Under the pieces are notes generated by a model. It searched no databases and was not told the DNA's origin. It worked only from the letters and a program-made list of their open reading frames with translations. 64,000 nucleotides of DNA from Verrucomicrobiota bacterium (GTDB lineage Bacteria > Verrucomicrobiota > Verrucomicrobiia > Opitutales > Opitutaceae). Shown in pieces: positions 10,231 to 20,391 of the stretch. Made by a program: the position numbers and the translations under genes. Every line of letters begins with the position of its first letter. Positions within the stretch are counted from its first letter, which is position 1. Location of the stretch: positions 1 through 64,000 of the forward strand of contig JAQGON010000045.1 of the NCBI GenBank assembly GCA_028293565.1, written 5' to 3'.

Positions 10231-10512
10231 CTACAGCAGGGCCCGGACGATCGCCTCGCGTTCGGCGTCGAGCGGCGCGCCGGGCTTGGGGCGCGACCGG
10301 CCGGCCCGGGCATACCAATATCCGGCATTGGAATCGTCGCCCTCCCGGCGATGCAGGTACGCATGAACCCACGCCGCGTCGCGGCCCGGGTCGTCCTGCA
10401 CGCTCGCGTGCGCGCGGCTCCAGTCCCAGTGGGCGTCGTGCCACAATCCGGCCAGCGCCGCGCCCGCGCCCTCCGGCGGCGCGGCGGAGGAGAGAAATTC
10501 CTCAAATGACAT
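10231..10512 (-). CDS. Conserved hypothetical small protein (93 aa)
   Basis: MSFEEFLSSAAPPEGAGAALAGLWHDAHWDWSRAHASVQDDPGRDAAWVHAYLHRREGDDSNAGYWYARAGR; low-bias composition, fits between neighbours. Confidence 0.7.
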   Translation of the reverse strand: MSFEEFLSSAAPPEGAGAALAGLWHDAHWDWSRAHASVQDDPGRDAAWVHAYLHRREGDDSNAGYWYARAGRSRPKPGAPLDAEREAIVRALL

Positions 10513-10554
10513 TTGCCCAGCTTGCGTCGACGCTCTCTATTTTCAACTCCGCCC

Positions 10555-11550
10555 GTGTCCCCGACGCCCAGCACCGAACTCGTCATCCTTCGCGAACTGC
10601 TCGCGCGCGAACCCGGTTTCATGTCCGGCGCCGCCCTTGCCGGCAAACTCGGGATCAGCCGCGTCGCCGTCTGGCAGCACATGGAAAAACTCCGCAGCCA
10701 GGGCTTCGAGTTCGAGGCGGCCCGCGCCCGCGGCTACCGGATCTCGCGGCGGCCGTCGGAGCTCCACCCGACGTTCATCGCCGCGCAGCTCAAGGGCCGC
10801 GCCCGGGATTTTTCGGTCACGCTGCTCGACGAGATCGACAGCACCAACGACGAAGCCGCCCGCCAGCTCGCCGCGGGCCGCGCGGCGCCCTTCGTGGTGC
10901 TCGCGCGCCGCCAGACGCGTGGACGCGGCCGGCTCGGCCGCTCCTGGCACAGCGAGGCGAATGGCAACCTCTACGCGAGCTTTGCCTTCCGGCCCCACCT
11001 CGCGCCCGCGCGCATGCCAACCTTCACCCTGTGGATGGGCGTCAACGTCTGCGAGCTCATCGCCAACATCTGCCACACCCCGCCCGGCCTCAAGTGGCCC
11101 AACGACCTGCTCTTCGACGGACGCAAGGCGGGCGGGATGCTCACCGAGGCGCGCATCGACGCGGACCAGATCCGCGACCTCGTCTTCGGACTCGGGCTGA
11201 ACCTGAACAGCCCGGCCGGCACCTGGCCGGCCGAACTCGCGCGCCATGCCGTCTCGCTCGCCGAAAAAACCTCCGCCCCCCTCGACCCGAATCATTTCAC
11301 GGCGGCCCTGATCGGACGCGTGTTGATGGCCTACACGGAATTCGTCGACGGCGACTATCTGAAAACGTTCGCCGATCGCTGGAACCGGCTCGACCTCCTC
11401 CGCGGCCACCACGTCGCCGTCCTCCAGGGCGGCAAACGCGTCGCCGGCATCGCCGCCGGCGTCGACGACTCCGGGGCGCTGCTGGTCCGCAGCGCCGCCG
11501 GCGGACGCCCGCACCGATTCCAGGCTGGCGACGTGACCCTCGAGAAATAG
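10555..11550 (+). CDS. birA: Biotin--[acetyl-CoA-carboxylase] ligase with N-terminal HTH
   Basis: HTH LAGKLGISRVAVWQHMEKLRSQGF; TRGRGRLGRSWHSEANGNLYAS; LKWPNDLLFDGRKAGGMLTE; GLGLNLN. Confidence 0.92.
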   Translation: MSPTPSTELVILRELLAREPGFMSGAALAGKLGISRVAVWQHMEKLRSQGFEFEAARARGYRISRRPSELHPTFIAAQLKGRARDFSVTLLDEIDSTNDEAARQLAAGRAAPFVVLARRQTRGRGRLGRSWHSEANGNLYASFAFRPHLAPARMPTFTLWMGVNVCELIANICHTPPGLKWPNDLLFDGRKAGGMLTEARIDADQIRDLVFGLGLNLNSPAGTWPAELARHAVSLAEKTSAPLDPNHFTAALIGRVLMAYTEFVDGDYLKTFADRWNRLDLLRGHHVAVLQGGKRVAGIAAGVDDSGALLVRSAAGGRPHRFQAGDVTLEK

Positions 11551-11650
11551 CGCGGCCGGCGTCCGCCCTGCGCCTCCGATCTCCGGACCGCCCTCGCCGA
11601 CACAGCGTCTCCGCTTGCCCCGGCGGATTACTGACTCAGCCTTTTGCCTG

Positions 11651-12637
11651 ATGCCCGACGCGCCCGCCATCGAAGTTTCGCACCTCGTCAAAACCTACGC
11701 GGGCGTCACGGCGGTCAACGACATCACCTTCCGCGTCGGCCGCGGGGAGATCCTCGGTTTTCTCGGCCCGAATGGTGCGGGAAAATCCACGACGATGCGC
11801 GTCCTGACCGGCTACCTGCCCGCGACGTCCGGCAGCGTCCAGATCTGCGGGATTCCGGTCGCGTCGCAGCCGGACGCCGCGAAGCGGCTGATCGGCTACA
11901 TGCCGGAAAACAACCCGCTGCCGGAAGACATGCGCGTGTCGGAGTACCTTTATTTCCGGGGACGCCTGAAGGAAGTGTCGCGCCGCAAGCTCGGGCCGCG
12001 GATCGACGAGGTCCTCGAGCTCTGCGACTTGAAGCGCGTGCGGCACAAGATCATCGGCCAGCTCTCCAAGGGCTACCGCCAGCGCGTGGGCATCGCCGAA
12101 TCCATCCTCGCCGAGCCGCCCGTGATCATCATGGACGAGCCCACGATCGGGCTGGATCCGCATCAGATCCTGATCGTGCGCGACCTCATCGCCAGCCTCC
12201 GCGGACGCATGACGGTGATCATTTCGTCGCACATCCTGCCCGAGATCGAGGTCACCTGCGACCGCGTGCTGATCATCAACCAGGGCCGCGTCGTCGCGCA
12301 GGGCACGCCAGCCGACCTGCGCCGCGAGATCCTCGGCCGCTCCACCTACGACGTGGAGCTGGCCGGCGACGTCAGCACGCTCCCGTCCGTGCTGTCGGCG
12401 ATCGAGCCGACCCTCGAAATCGCCGAGCAGGGCGATCCCGACGCGGAAGGGTTCCGCCATCTCAAGCTCTCGACCGAGCGCGACGCCGAGCTCGGCGAAC
12501 CGCTGCTGCGCGCGCTCTCCGCTCCGGGTTACCGGCTCCGCGCGCTGAGCCGCGCCCATCCCACGCTCGAGGACGTCTTCCTCGCCGCCACTCGCCGCAG
12601 CTGGGACGTGAAATCGCCCGAGCCCCGCAAAAAATGA
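11651..12637 (+). CDS. ABC transporter ATP-binding protein (GldA-like)
   Basis: GFLGPNGAGKSTTMRVLTGYL Walker A; LSKGYRQRVGIAESILAEPPVIIMDEPTIGLDP. Confidence 0.93.
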   Translation: MPDAPAIEVSHLVKTYAGVTAVNDITFRVGRGEILGFLGPNGAGKSTTMRVLTGYLPATSGSVQICGIPVASQPDAAKRLIGYMPENNPLPEDMRVSEYLYFRGRLKEVSRRKLGPRIDEVLELCDLKRVRHKIIGQLSKGYRQRVGIAESILAEPPVIIMDEPTIGLDPHQILIVRDLIASLRGRMTVIISSHILPEIEVTCDRVLIINQGRVVAQGTPADLRREILGRSTYDVELAGDVSTLPSVLSAIEPTLEIAEQGDPDAEGFRHLKLSTERDAELGEPLLRALSAPGYRLRALSRAHPTLEDVFLAATRRSWDVKSPEPRKK

Positions 12638-12667
12638 CAGTTCGCGGCATCCTTTCGTAAACGCGCC

Positions 12668-13429
12668 ATGAAGCATTTTTTCACGCTCCTCAGCCACGAG
12701 ATCCGGATGCTGCTCGTCAGCGCCAGCACCTACATCGCGGCCACGCTTTTCCTCGGGTTCACCGGATTCATCTTCACGAGCATCCTCGAGATCTACAGCA
12801 AGGCCCCGCAGGAGTCGTCGCCGGCCGAGGATTTTTTCCGGTTCTTCTGGTTCCCGGTGCTCCTGATGGTTCCGATGCTGACGATGAAGTCGCTGGCCGA
12901 GGAACGCCGCCTGGGCACGATCGAGACGCTGCTGACGACCCCCGTCACCACCACGGAAGTGGTCCTCGCGAAATACGGCGCCGCCTATTTCCTCTACGTC
13001 TGCCTCTGGGGCTCGACCGCGGCGTTCTTTTTCGTGCTGGGAAAGTTCTCCGGCGACGCCCGCCTGCTCGATGCCGGGCCGCTGCTGGGGGGTTACCTTT
13101 TCATCGCGATTTCCGGGCTGCTCTTCATCGCGCTGGGCATCTTCGCGAGTTCGCTTTCGCGAAACCAGGCCGTCGCCGCCATCCTCTGCGCGACGATGAT
13201 CTTCGGCGTGATCTTCGGACTCAGCTGGCTGGCGGGATCCTCCGCGCTCAACCGCGAAGTGCTTCAGCCGGTTCGCCTCGCCGTCGACTACGCGCAGGTC
13301 CTCGTGCATCGCGATGACTTCACCCACGGGATCATCGACACCCGGCAGCTCCTGTTCTACCTGAGCGGCACGGTCCTCGCGCTGATCTTCAGCATCCTCG
13401 GCGTCGAGGCGAAGCTGCTGCATTCGTGA
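12668..13429 (+). CDS. ABC transporter permease (GldF-like)
   Basis: 6-TM ABC-2 type; EERRLGTIETLLTTPVTTTEVVLAKYGAAY. Confidence 0.88.
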   Translation: MKHFFTLLSHEIRMLLVSASTYIAATLFLGFTGFIFTSILEIYSKAPQESSPAEDFFRFFWFPVLLMVPMLTMKSLAEERRLGTIETLLTTPVTTTEVVLAKYGAAYFLYVCLWGSTAAFFFVLGKFSGDARLLDAGPLLGGYLFIAISGLLFIALGIFASSLSRNQAVAAILCATMIFGVIFGLSWLAGSSALNREVLQPVRLAVDYAQVLVHRDDFTHGIIDTRQLLFYLSGTVLALIFSILGVEAKLLHS

Positions 13430-13481
13430 GCAGAAACGCCGAGTGACGCCTGACGAGAAAATCCAGCCAGCAAGACGCCGC

Positions 13482-14978
13482 ATGCCCTCCTTCGACAGCT
13501 TCCGCACCGCCCGGTGGATCCGCACGCTCAACCTGCTGCTGCAGGCGGTGCTCTTCCTCTCGCTGTTCGCCGGGCTGAATTACCTGGCGAGGAACCACCC
13601 GTCGCGTTTCGACCTCACCCACCAGCACCGCTATTCGCTTTCCGCCGAGACGGAAGCCTACCTGAAGAACCTGCCCCAGCCGGCACGGATCGTCGTCACC
13701 GTGACGGCGGACTCCGAAAACCCGGGCAACGTTCAGGCCTTCCGCGACATCAGCGGGCTCCTGCGCGAGTACACCTACGCCAGCGAGAGCAACGTCAACG
13801 GTCGGATCGCGGTGGAATATCTCGACGTCTACAAGAACCGCCGCAAGGCCGAGGAATACGGGATCGAGTCCCCCGACATTCTCGTGGTGATTTCCGGCGA
13901 CCGCCGCCGCGCGCTGAATGTCGACGACCTCTACCGCGTGAAGGACAAGGTCCGCGCCGCCTTCCAGGGCGAGCAGGCGCTGACCGCCGCGCTGCTCGAG
14001 GTTTCGAGCCAGGGCCGGAAAAAGATCTATTTCCTGACGGGCCACGGCGAATTGAACCCCGAGGACGTTGATCCCGTCCACGGACTTTCCGCGGTGAAGG
14101 ACCAGCTGCGGGCACGCAATTTCGACGTCGATCGCCTCGACCTTTCCGCCGTGCCGAAAATCCCGGCGGACGCCGCGCTGCTGATCGCCGCCTCGCCGCA
14201 GGCCGCGTATACGCCGCCCGAGCAGGAAATGCTGCGGCAATATCTCGCCGCCGGCGCCGGCCGTCTCATCGCGCTGCTGGCGCCCGGACAGCCCCATGGC
14301 CTGATCAATGTGATCCTCGACTGGGGCATCCTGATTGACGACGACGTGATCCATGATCCCGGCGCCGGGAGCATGACCGAGGAAGGGGATCTGATCCTGA
14401 AACTTTTCCAGCCCCACCCCATCACGCAGACCCTGATCGACTACCAGATGCCGCTGCGCATCGGCCAGGCGCGGAGCGTGCGTCCCGACCCGGGCCGGAA
14501 ATCCGGCGGCGGACTCACGGTGACGACCCTCGCCGTCACCTCGACGGCCGCGTGGGGCGAGGTGAGTTACCGGCTGCACACGGCGCCCGAGTACAACCCT
14601 GGCTACGACATCAAGAACGACCGTCCCGGCCTGGAGCCGCCCGACCACCTTGCCGTCGCCATCGCCTCCGAGCGCGTCAACGTGCGCGCCGGCCTCGATT
14701 TCAGCGTGCGCGGCGGCCGCCTCGTGGTGTTCGGCACCGGCGACCTCGTCGCGAACAACCGCATCGCGCTGCCCGGCAACCTCGACATCTTTCTCAGCGC
14801 GGTGAACTGGTCGGTGGACCGGGACACGCAGTTCAACATTCCGGTGCGCCCGATCGAGCGCCTCCAGCTTTCCCTCAGCGCCAGCGAACTCGCCCGCCTG
14901 CGCACGGTCCTCCTGCTCGGGCTGCCGGGCATTGCGCTCCTGCTCGGCCTTCTCGTCTACTGGACCCGGCGGCGCTGA
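13482..14978 (+). CDS. GldG-family ABC transporter auxiliary protein
   Basis: LNYLARNHPSRFDLTHQHRYSLSAETEAYLKNL; KKIYFLTGHGELNPED; C-terminal TM. Confidence 0.87.
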   Translation: MPSFDSFRTARWIRTLNLLLQAVLFLSLFAGLNYLARNHPSRFDLTHQHRYSLSAETEAYLKNLPQPARIVVTVTADSENPGNVQAFRDISGLLREYTYASESNVNGRIAVEYLDVYKNRRKAEEYGIESPDILVVISGDRRRALNVDDLYRVKDKVRAAFQGEQALTAALLEVSSQGRKKIYFLTGHGELNPEDVDPVHGLSAVKDQLRARNFDVDRLDLSAVPKIPADAALLIAASPQAAYTPPEQEMLRQYLAAGAGRLIALLAPGQPHGLINVILDWGILIDDDVIHDPGAGSMTEEGDLILKLFQPHPITQTLIDYQMPLRIGQARSVRPDPGRKSGGGLTVTTLAVTSTAAWGEVSYRLHTAPEYNPGYDIKNDRPGLEPPDHLAVAIASERVNVRAGLDFSVRGGRLVVFGTGDLVANNRIALPGNLDIFLSAVNWSVDRDTQFNIPVRPIERLQLSLSASELARLRTVLLLGLPGIALLLGLLVYWTRRR

Positions 14979-15133
14979 TGCCACTATCCGCGACCCGCTC
15001 CCGGCCTTCAGCCACCGGCAAAATTCACCGATCCTTCCGCCTTTCCGCCATGTCCTCAGCCCCGTCGATCCTCTCCATCCGCTGACCGCCGAAAGCTGAC
15101 GGCTGATCGTCTCCTTCGCTGCCCGCTCCTCCC

Positions 15134-17086
15134 ATGCGCACCAAAGTCACGCTCGTCCTGCTGTTCATGAACGTCGCCCTGTTCTTTTATATTTTCCAGG
15201 TGGAGCGGCGGCAGCAGACCGACCGCGCCTACCAGGTCACGCGCGCCAACGTGCTCGGCGCCGAGGCCGCCGACATCCGGTCGATCGAGGTCACGGGCGG
15301 CACGCACGTTCTCTCGCTCGCCAAGCGCGGCGACACCTGGTTCGTCACCTCGCCGCTCGAGTGGCCGGCCAACCCGAACGCCGTCAACCGGATCCTCACC
15401 GAGCTCCAGTTCCTCCGCCACGAAACGAGCTTCAATGTCGCCGACCTCGCGAAAAGCGGGCAGTCGCTCGCCGACTACGGCCTCGAAAAACCCAGCCTCA
15501 CGCTGACAATCACGTCGGGCGATCCCTCGAGCCCGTCGCGGGCCGACGGCACCACGCAGGTCACCAAGCTGCAGATCGGCGACCTGACGAAGGACGGCCT
15601 GCGCCTTTATCTTCTCTCCCCGGACCGCGAACGCATCCACGTCGTCAGCCAGAGCCTGGCGCGCAGCCTCGCTTTGACCTTCGACGACCTGCGCGCCGAC
15701 GCGCTGTTCACGATCCAGGTGTTCGAAGCCCGCTCGCTCAATCTCCAGACCGCCGCGCCGGCCAGCCTGCGGATCCGCCTGCGGCGCGACGGGAACCGCT
15801 GGTCGTTCGAGACGCCGATTGTCGCGCGCGCGAGCAAGAACGCCGCGGAGCTGGCGATCAACGGCCTCAATGCCCTGCGGGTGGCGTCGTTCATCAGCTC
15901 GAACCCGCGCGCCACTTTGCCGGGCGAAAAACCGTCGCTGCGGATCAGCCTCGAGGGAAACAACCGGCGCGAGACGCTCATCCTCGGGGACCCTGCCCCC
16001 GCCGGCGGCGACGCGCCGTCCGCCGGGAACCCGTTGTTTTATGCCCAGCTGGAGGGCCGGAGCGCGCTGTTCACCGTCAGCATCCCGAAGAGCCTGCTCG
16101 ACACGCTGCGCTCGGCCCAGGTCTCGCTGCGGGAAACGCGCGTCCTCGACTTCGATCCCGCGGCGGTGAACGCCATCACGCTGACCGCCCCGAACCAGCC
16201 CGAGCTCGCCCTGCAGCGTCTCGAGACGGCCGCGGCCGGCGCGGACGGTTCGGCGTGGCAGATCGTCCGGCGCGGCGAGGGCGCGGCCGGCCCGCAGACC
16301 AAGCCCGCCGACCGCGGGCGCGTGCAGCGGCTGCTCGACCAGCTGGCCCGCCTCACCGCCAGCGATTTCAAAAGCGATGCGCCGAGCGCAGCCGACCTCG
16401 AGACGTGGGGATTCAACCGGCCCGAGCGCGAAGTCAGCCTCGCCCTGGTCGGCGGCGCCGCGCCCGTCGCATTCCAGCTCGGCACGGATTCGAGCCGAAA
16501 TGTCTACGCGCGGCTCGGGACCTCGGCAAATCCCGGGCCTTCGATTTACGCCGTCGACCCGGCCGTGCTCACGGAATTGCCCGTCGCATCGAAGGACTGG
16601 CGGGACCGGTTGCTGCGGGAACTTCCGGCCGGCGCCAAGCTGACCGCGCTGAAGCTCGTCGACTTGTCCAACAACCAGACGGTCCTCGACACCGCCATCG
16701 ACGCGGCCGGCAAGCTCGTCGCCGCCGTGCCTCACCCCGACGCGGTCGGCGCCCTCGTCGCGCATCTCCAGACCCTTCGCGCCAAGGCCTTCGTCCTCGA
16801 TCAGTTCGCGGAAAAGGTCACGGTCGCCGGCGAGGAGCGCCCCTGGCGCTATCGGCTCGACGCGACTGCCACGCTGGTCGGCGGCGCCGGGGAACAGACG
16901 AGCGTCACCACCCTTTTCCTGAGCGTCCGCGTCGGAGGCGACCTGCAGCTGGCCGGTTCGCCCGCGGCCGATTTCAACACCGTCTTCTCGATCGAGCAGC
17001 CTCTGCTCGATGCGCTCTGGACCGTCACCGAAGGCCCGCACGACCCGGGCGCGCCGCCGGTGCCGCCGGCGCCGGCCGCGAAATGA
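15134..17086 (+). CDS. DUF4340 domain-containing protein
   Basis: N-terminal TM MRTKVTLVLLFMNVALFFYIFQVER; repeated IEVTGGTHVLSLAKRGDTWFVTSP / WGFNRPEREVSLAL units; adjacent to the GldG-like gene. Confidence 0.82.
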   Translation: MRTKVTLVLLFMNVALFFYIFQVERRQQTDRAYQVTRANVLGAEAADIRSIEVTGGTHVLSLAKRGDTWFVTSPLEWPANPNAVNRILTELQFLRHETSFNVADLAKSGQSLADYGLEKPSLTLTITSGDPSSPSRADGTTQVTKLQIGDLTKDGLRLYLLSPDRERIHVVSQSLARSLALTFDDLRADALFTIQVFEARSLNLQTAAPASLRIRLRRDGNRWSFETPIVARASKNAAELAINGLNALRVASFISSNPRATLPGEKPSLRISLEGNNRRETLILGDPAPAGGDAPSAGNPLFYAQLEGRSALFTVSIPKSLLDTLRSAQVSLRETRVLDFDPAAVNAITLTAPNQPELALQRLETAAAGADGSAWQIVRRGEGAAGPQTKPADRGRVQRLLDQLARLTASDFKSDAPSAADLETWGFNRPEREVSLALVGGAAPVAFQLGTDSSRNVYARLGTSANPGPSIYAVDPAVLTELPVASKDWRDRLLRELPAGAKLTALKLVDLSNNQTVLDTAIDAAGKLVAAVPHPDAVGALVAHLQTLRAKAFVLDQFAEKVTVAGEERPWRYRLDATATLVGGAGEQTSVTTLFLSVRVGGDLQLAGSPAADFNTVFSIEQPLLDALWTVTEGPHDPGAPPVPPAPAAK

Positions 17087-17215
17087 GTGAACGGCGCCGT
17101 CTGCCCCGTGCTGGATCCAGGCGGAAGCAGTTCGGCGGAAGCTCCAAGCTCAAATGAACCTTCCAGCCCGGAACCACCCTCGGAGCAGCGCCGCGCCTCC
17201 GCTTCGCAACCATCC

Positions 17216-19969
17216 ATGAAGTCCTGGTGGCATCACTGCAGGCGCGGCGCGTCCTTCTGCGGACATGGCGCACTGCGCCTGCTGCGCTGGACCCTCTGGC
17301 TGGTCCTCTCGCTCGCGCTGGCGTTCCAGATCTGGATCGCGGCGTCCCGCGAGCTGGCGCTGCCGGCGTTCGTGCTCCGGATGCTGGAGGACCGCCTCGC
17401 GGCCTCGCAGGTCCAGGTGAAATTCGGGCACGCGCGCTTCGACCAAGCTGGGCGCATCCTGGTGGAGAACGTCACGCTTTCGCTCCCCGCCTACCGTGAA
17501 CCGATCGCCGTCGCCCAGGCCGCCTATCTCGAGCTGGACCCGTGGGAGCTTCTCGCCGGAAAATTCACGCCGCAGCGGCTTCACCTCACGGGAGCCCGGT
17601 TCGCCGTCCCCGCCATGCTCTCCCGCTCCGGGCAGGCGGAGGACATCGTCCGCGATCTCGATGCCACCGTGGACCTGAACGGCAACGAACTCGTCATCGA
17701 GCACCTGACCGCGCGCGTCGCCGGAATCGCCGCGGTGGCGCGCGGCGGCGTTCATCTCCGGCCGCGCACCGACACACGCGCGGCGGCGCTGCCGATCGCG
17801 GACTCGCTCGCGCGGAACTATCCCGCGGTCTGCCGCCAGCTGATCCGCGCCGCCGAACGGCTCACGGCGCTCGATCAGCCGGAACTCCGCGTCGACCTCA
17901 CGCCGTCCGAGACCCGCGCCGCCATCGCCACGGTCAGCGTCTCCGCGCGCGGCCTGAAACTTTCCGAACCCTACGCGGTCGAGGCCCAGGGCCTTCGCCT
18001 GACGACGCGCTTCCCCCTGCAGGGCGACACGCCGGTGATGGCGCCGCTCACCTTGGAGGTCGACGCCTTGGAAGTGGGCCACGAGGTCTCGGTCCGGGCG
18101 CTGCGGGCCCGCCTGCGCGGCGCGCTGCATCCCTCGCAGTACACCTACGACCCCCGCGACATGCAGCTCGGCGCCGCCGGCATTTCGGCGCGCGGCTTCG
18201 CCGTCGGCGAACTCTCCGCGCGGCTCACGGCGGGGCCCCTGCCCCGGATCGAAGGCGAACTCGTCGCGGAGTGTCTCGGACAGCTCCTCGCCTTCCGCGG
18301 GGAAGTGGACCTCAGCCGGCGGACCGCATCAATGCGCTTCAACGGCGCCCTCGCTCCGGAACTGCTCGAGCCGATCGAACGGGCGATCGGGCGGGATGTC
18401 CGCCCCTACCTCAATTTCGGCGCACCCGTCCGGATCGACGCGCGCGCCGTCTTCGAACCCGGCTGGAAATTTCGCCGGCTGACCGGCCATTTCCATGCCC
18501 GCCAGGTCGACGCCTTCCGCGTGCCGATCGACGAGGGTGGAGGCGAGATCGATTTCGACGGGATCCGGTTCGTGGCGCGCCACGCGTTCGCGCGGCTCGG
18601 GGATAATTTTGCGCGAGGCTCCTTCGAGCAGGATTTCTCGGACCTCCGCTTCCGCTTCCTCCTCGAGGGACGCCTCCGCCCGCTCGCGATCTCGGGCTGG
18701 TTTGGAAAATGGTGGCCCGCGTTCTTCGAGGACTTTGACTTCCCCGTCGCGCCGCCCGAGGCGAGCGTCGACGTGACCGGCGAGTGGAAGCAGGGCCGGC
18801 GGACCACGGTGTTCGTCTTCGCCGACAGCGCCGGACCGGTCGTCCATGGAGTGAAGTTCGATCACATGCGCACCCTGATGTTCATCCGCCCGAACTTTTT
18901 CGACGGGCTGGAGCTGTTTGCGACGATCGGCTCGGGGGCGGCGAGAGGAACCTTCGCGCGGCAGATCGACCCCGCCACGTATCATCTGGTCGGGATGGAC
19001 CTGGATTTCGAGTCCAGCCTGCCGATCGGAGTCGCCGGGGAGATTTTCGGGGCGTCAATCGCCGCGCAGGTCGACCCGGTCCATTTCGCGGTCTCGCCCG
19101 CCATCAAGCTCAAGGCGCGGTTCGACGGGCCGGCGTCCCCCGACGGCGTGCATCAGGCGATGAAATTGTCGGCGCAGTCGACGGGCGAGTTTTCCTATTA
19201 CGGCTTTCCGCTCAGCGAACTCGCCGTGAAAGTCTCGCTGCACGACGACGAGGTCGCGCTCGACGATGTCTCCGTCAATTTCGCCGGCGGGACGGTCAAC
19301 GGCAAGGCGCGGGTCTGGGGGAAGGACGCGGAGCGCCGCCTCGGCTTCGACCTTGCGCTGCGCGGCGGCAGCCTGGGCCGCGCGGTGCGGGTGATGGAGG
19401 AGTTTTCCGCGGCGCGGAAAGGAGTCCCCCTGCCGGCGCCCGGCAAGTTTGTGCAGGACAAGGCGCAGGTCGCGCTGGACCTGGCGGCCTCGGCGGAGGG
19501 GCTGTTCGCCGACCCCTTCAGCTACAAGGGCGAGGGGCACGCGACGCTTGAAGGCGCGGCGCTCGGCGAGGTCCACATGCTCGGGTTGCTCTCCGAACTG
19601 CTGTCGTTCACGTCGCTGCGCTTCACGGCGGCGCGGGCCAACTTCAAGGTCGACGGCCCCCGGCTCGTCTTTTCCGACATCGCCGCGACGGGCGCAAATT
19701 CCGCGATCGACGCGCACGGCAGCTACGACCTGCGCGAGCGCCAGCTCGATTTCAAGGCACGGCTGAAACCGTTCCAGGAAAGCAAATTTCTCCCGTCGCT
19801 GCTGATCGGCGCCGTGCTCACGCCGTTCACAAGCGTGCTGGAGGTGAAGCTGACGGGCACGATCGACAAACCGTCGTGGGCGTTCGTCAACGGGCCGACG
19901 AATTTCTTCCGCAATCTCGCAAAGCCGTCCGAAGCAGCGCCACCCAAGCCCGATTACCTCCGTAGGTAG
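17216..19969 (+). CDS. AsmA/TamB-like membrane-anchored large protein
   Basis: ATG at 17216 MKSWWHHCRRGASFCGHGALRLLRWTLWLVLSLALAF; C-terminal SAIDAHGSYDLRERQLDFKARLKPF...LTPFTSVLEVKLTGTIDKPSWAF. Confidence 0.75.
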   Translation: MKSWWHHCRRGASFCGHGALRLLRWTLWLVLSLALAFQIWIAASRELALPAFVLRMLEDRLAASQVQVKFGHARFDQAGRILVENVTLSLPAYREPIAVAQAAYLELDPWELLAGKFTPQRLHLTGARFAVPAMLSRSGQAEDIVRDLDATVDLNGNELVIEHLTARVAGIAAVARGGVHLRPRTDTRAAALPIADSLARNYPAVCRQLIRAAERLTALDQPELRVDLTPSETRAAIATVSVSARGLKLSEPYAVEAQGLRLTTRFPLQGDTPVMAPLTLEVDALEVGHEVSVRALRARLRGALHPSQYTYDPRDMQLGAAGISARGFAVGELSARLTAGPLPRIEGELVAECLGQLLAFRGEVDLSRRTASMRFNGALAPELLEPIERAIGRDVRPYLNFGAPVRIDARAVFEPGWKFRRLTGHFHARQVDAFRVPIDEGGGEIDFDGIRFVARHAFARLGDNFARGSFEQDFSDLRFRFLLEGRLRPLAISGWFGKWWPAFFEDFDFPVAPPEASVDVTGEWKQGRRTTVFVFADSAGPVVHGVKFDHMRTLMFIRPNFFDGLELFATIGSGAARGTFARQIDPATYHLVGMDLDFESSLPIGVAGEIFGASIAAQVDPVHFAVSPAIKLKARFDGPASPDGVHQAMKLSAQSTGEFSYYGFPLSELAVKVSLHDDEVALDDVSVNFAGGTVNGKARVWGKDAERRLGFDLALRGGSLGRAVRVMEEFSAARKGVPLPAPGKFVQDKAQVALDLAASAEGLFADPFSYKGEGHATLEGAALGEVHMLGLLSELLSFTSLRFTAARANFKVDGPRLVFSDIAATGANSAIDAHGSYDLRERQLDFKARLKPFQESKFLPSLLIGAVLTPFTSVLEVKLTGTIDKPSWAFVNGPTNFFRNLAKPSEAAPPKPDYLRR

Positions 19970-19980
19970 GATCGGCCGCG

Positions 19981-20330
19981 CACTCGATCCGGTTTTTGAA
20001 CAGAAGCGAACGAAGGAAACGAAGCGCCGTCCGTGCGCGAAGCCAGGGTTGCAGGCGGAGGCCAATTCGGAGGAGGGTTCGGAAACCCAACCCATCATTG
20101 GGTGCGGCTCGCAACCGCCTTCAACGGACCGCACTCGATCCGGTTTGAACAGAGGCGAACGAAGGGAACAAGGAGCCGTCCGTGGGAAATGCGAGGGTTG
20201 CAAGCTGCATCCGATGATTGGGGTTTCCGAACCCTCCTCCGAATGACCCTCCGCGTGCAACCCAGGGTCCGCATGCGAACAGCGCTTCGTTTCCTTCGTT
20301 TGCTTCTGTTCAAATTCCGGTGCCCGGTCG
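19981..20330. repeat. Nested direct and inverted repeat cluster filling the whole intergenic region
   Basis: TTTGAACAGAAGCGAACGAAGGAAACGAAGCGC at 19995-20027 vs inverted copy 20282-20314 (1 mismatch); second direct copy from 20132; inner GGAGGAGGGTTCGGAAACCC also inverted. Confidence 0.9.
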
Positions 20331-20391
20331 CTCATCTTGGAAAACTCGTTGTACTCGCTCGGGCGGGACCTTATTCAGGGCGCATCCCTTG

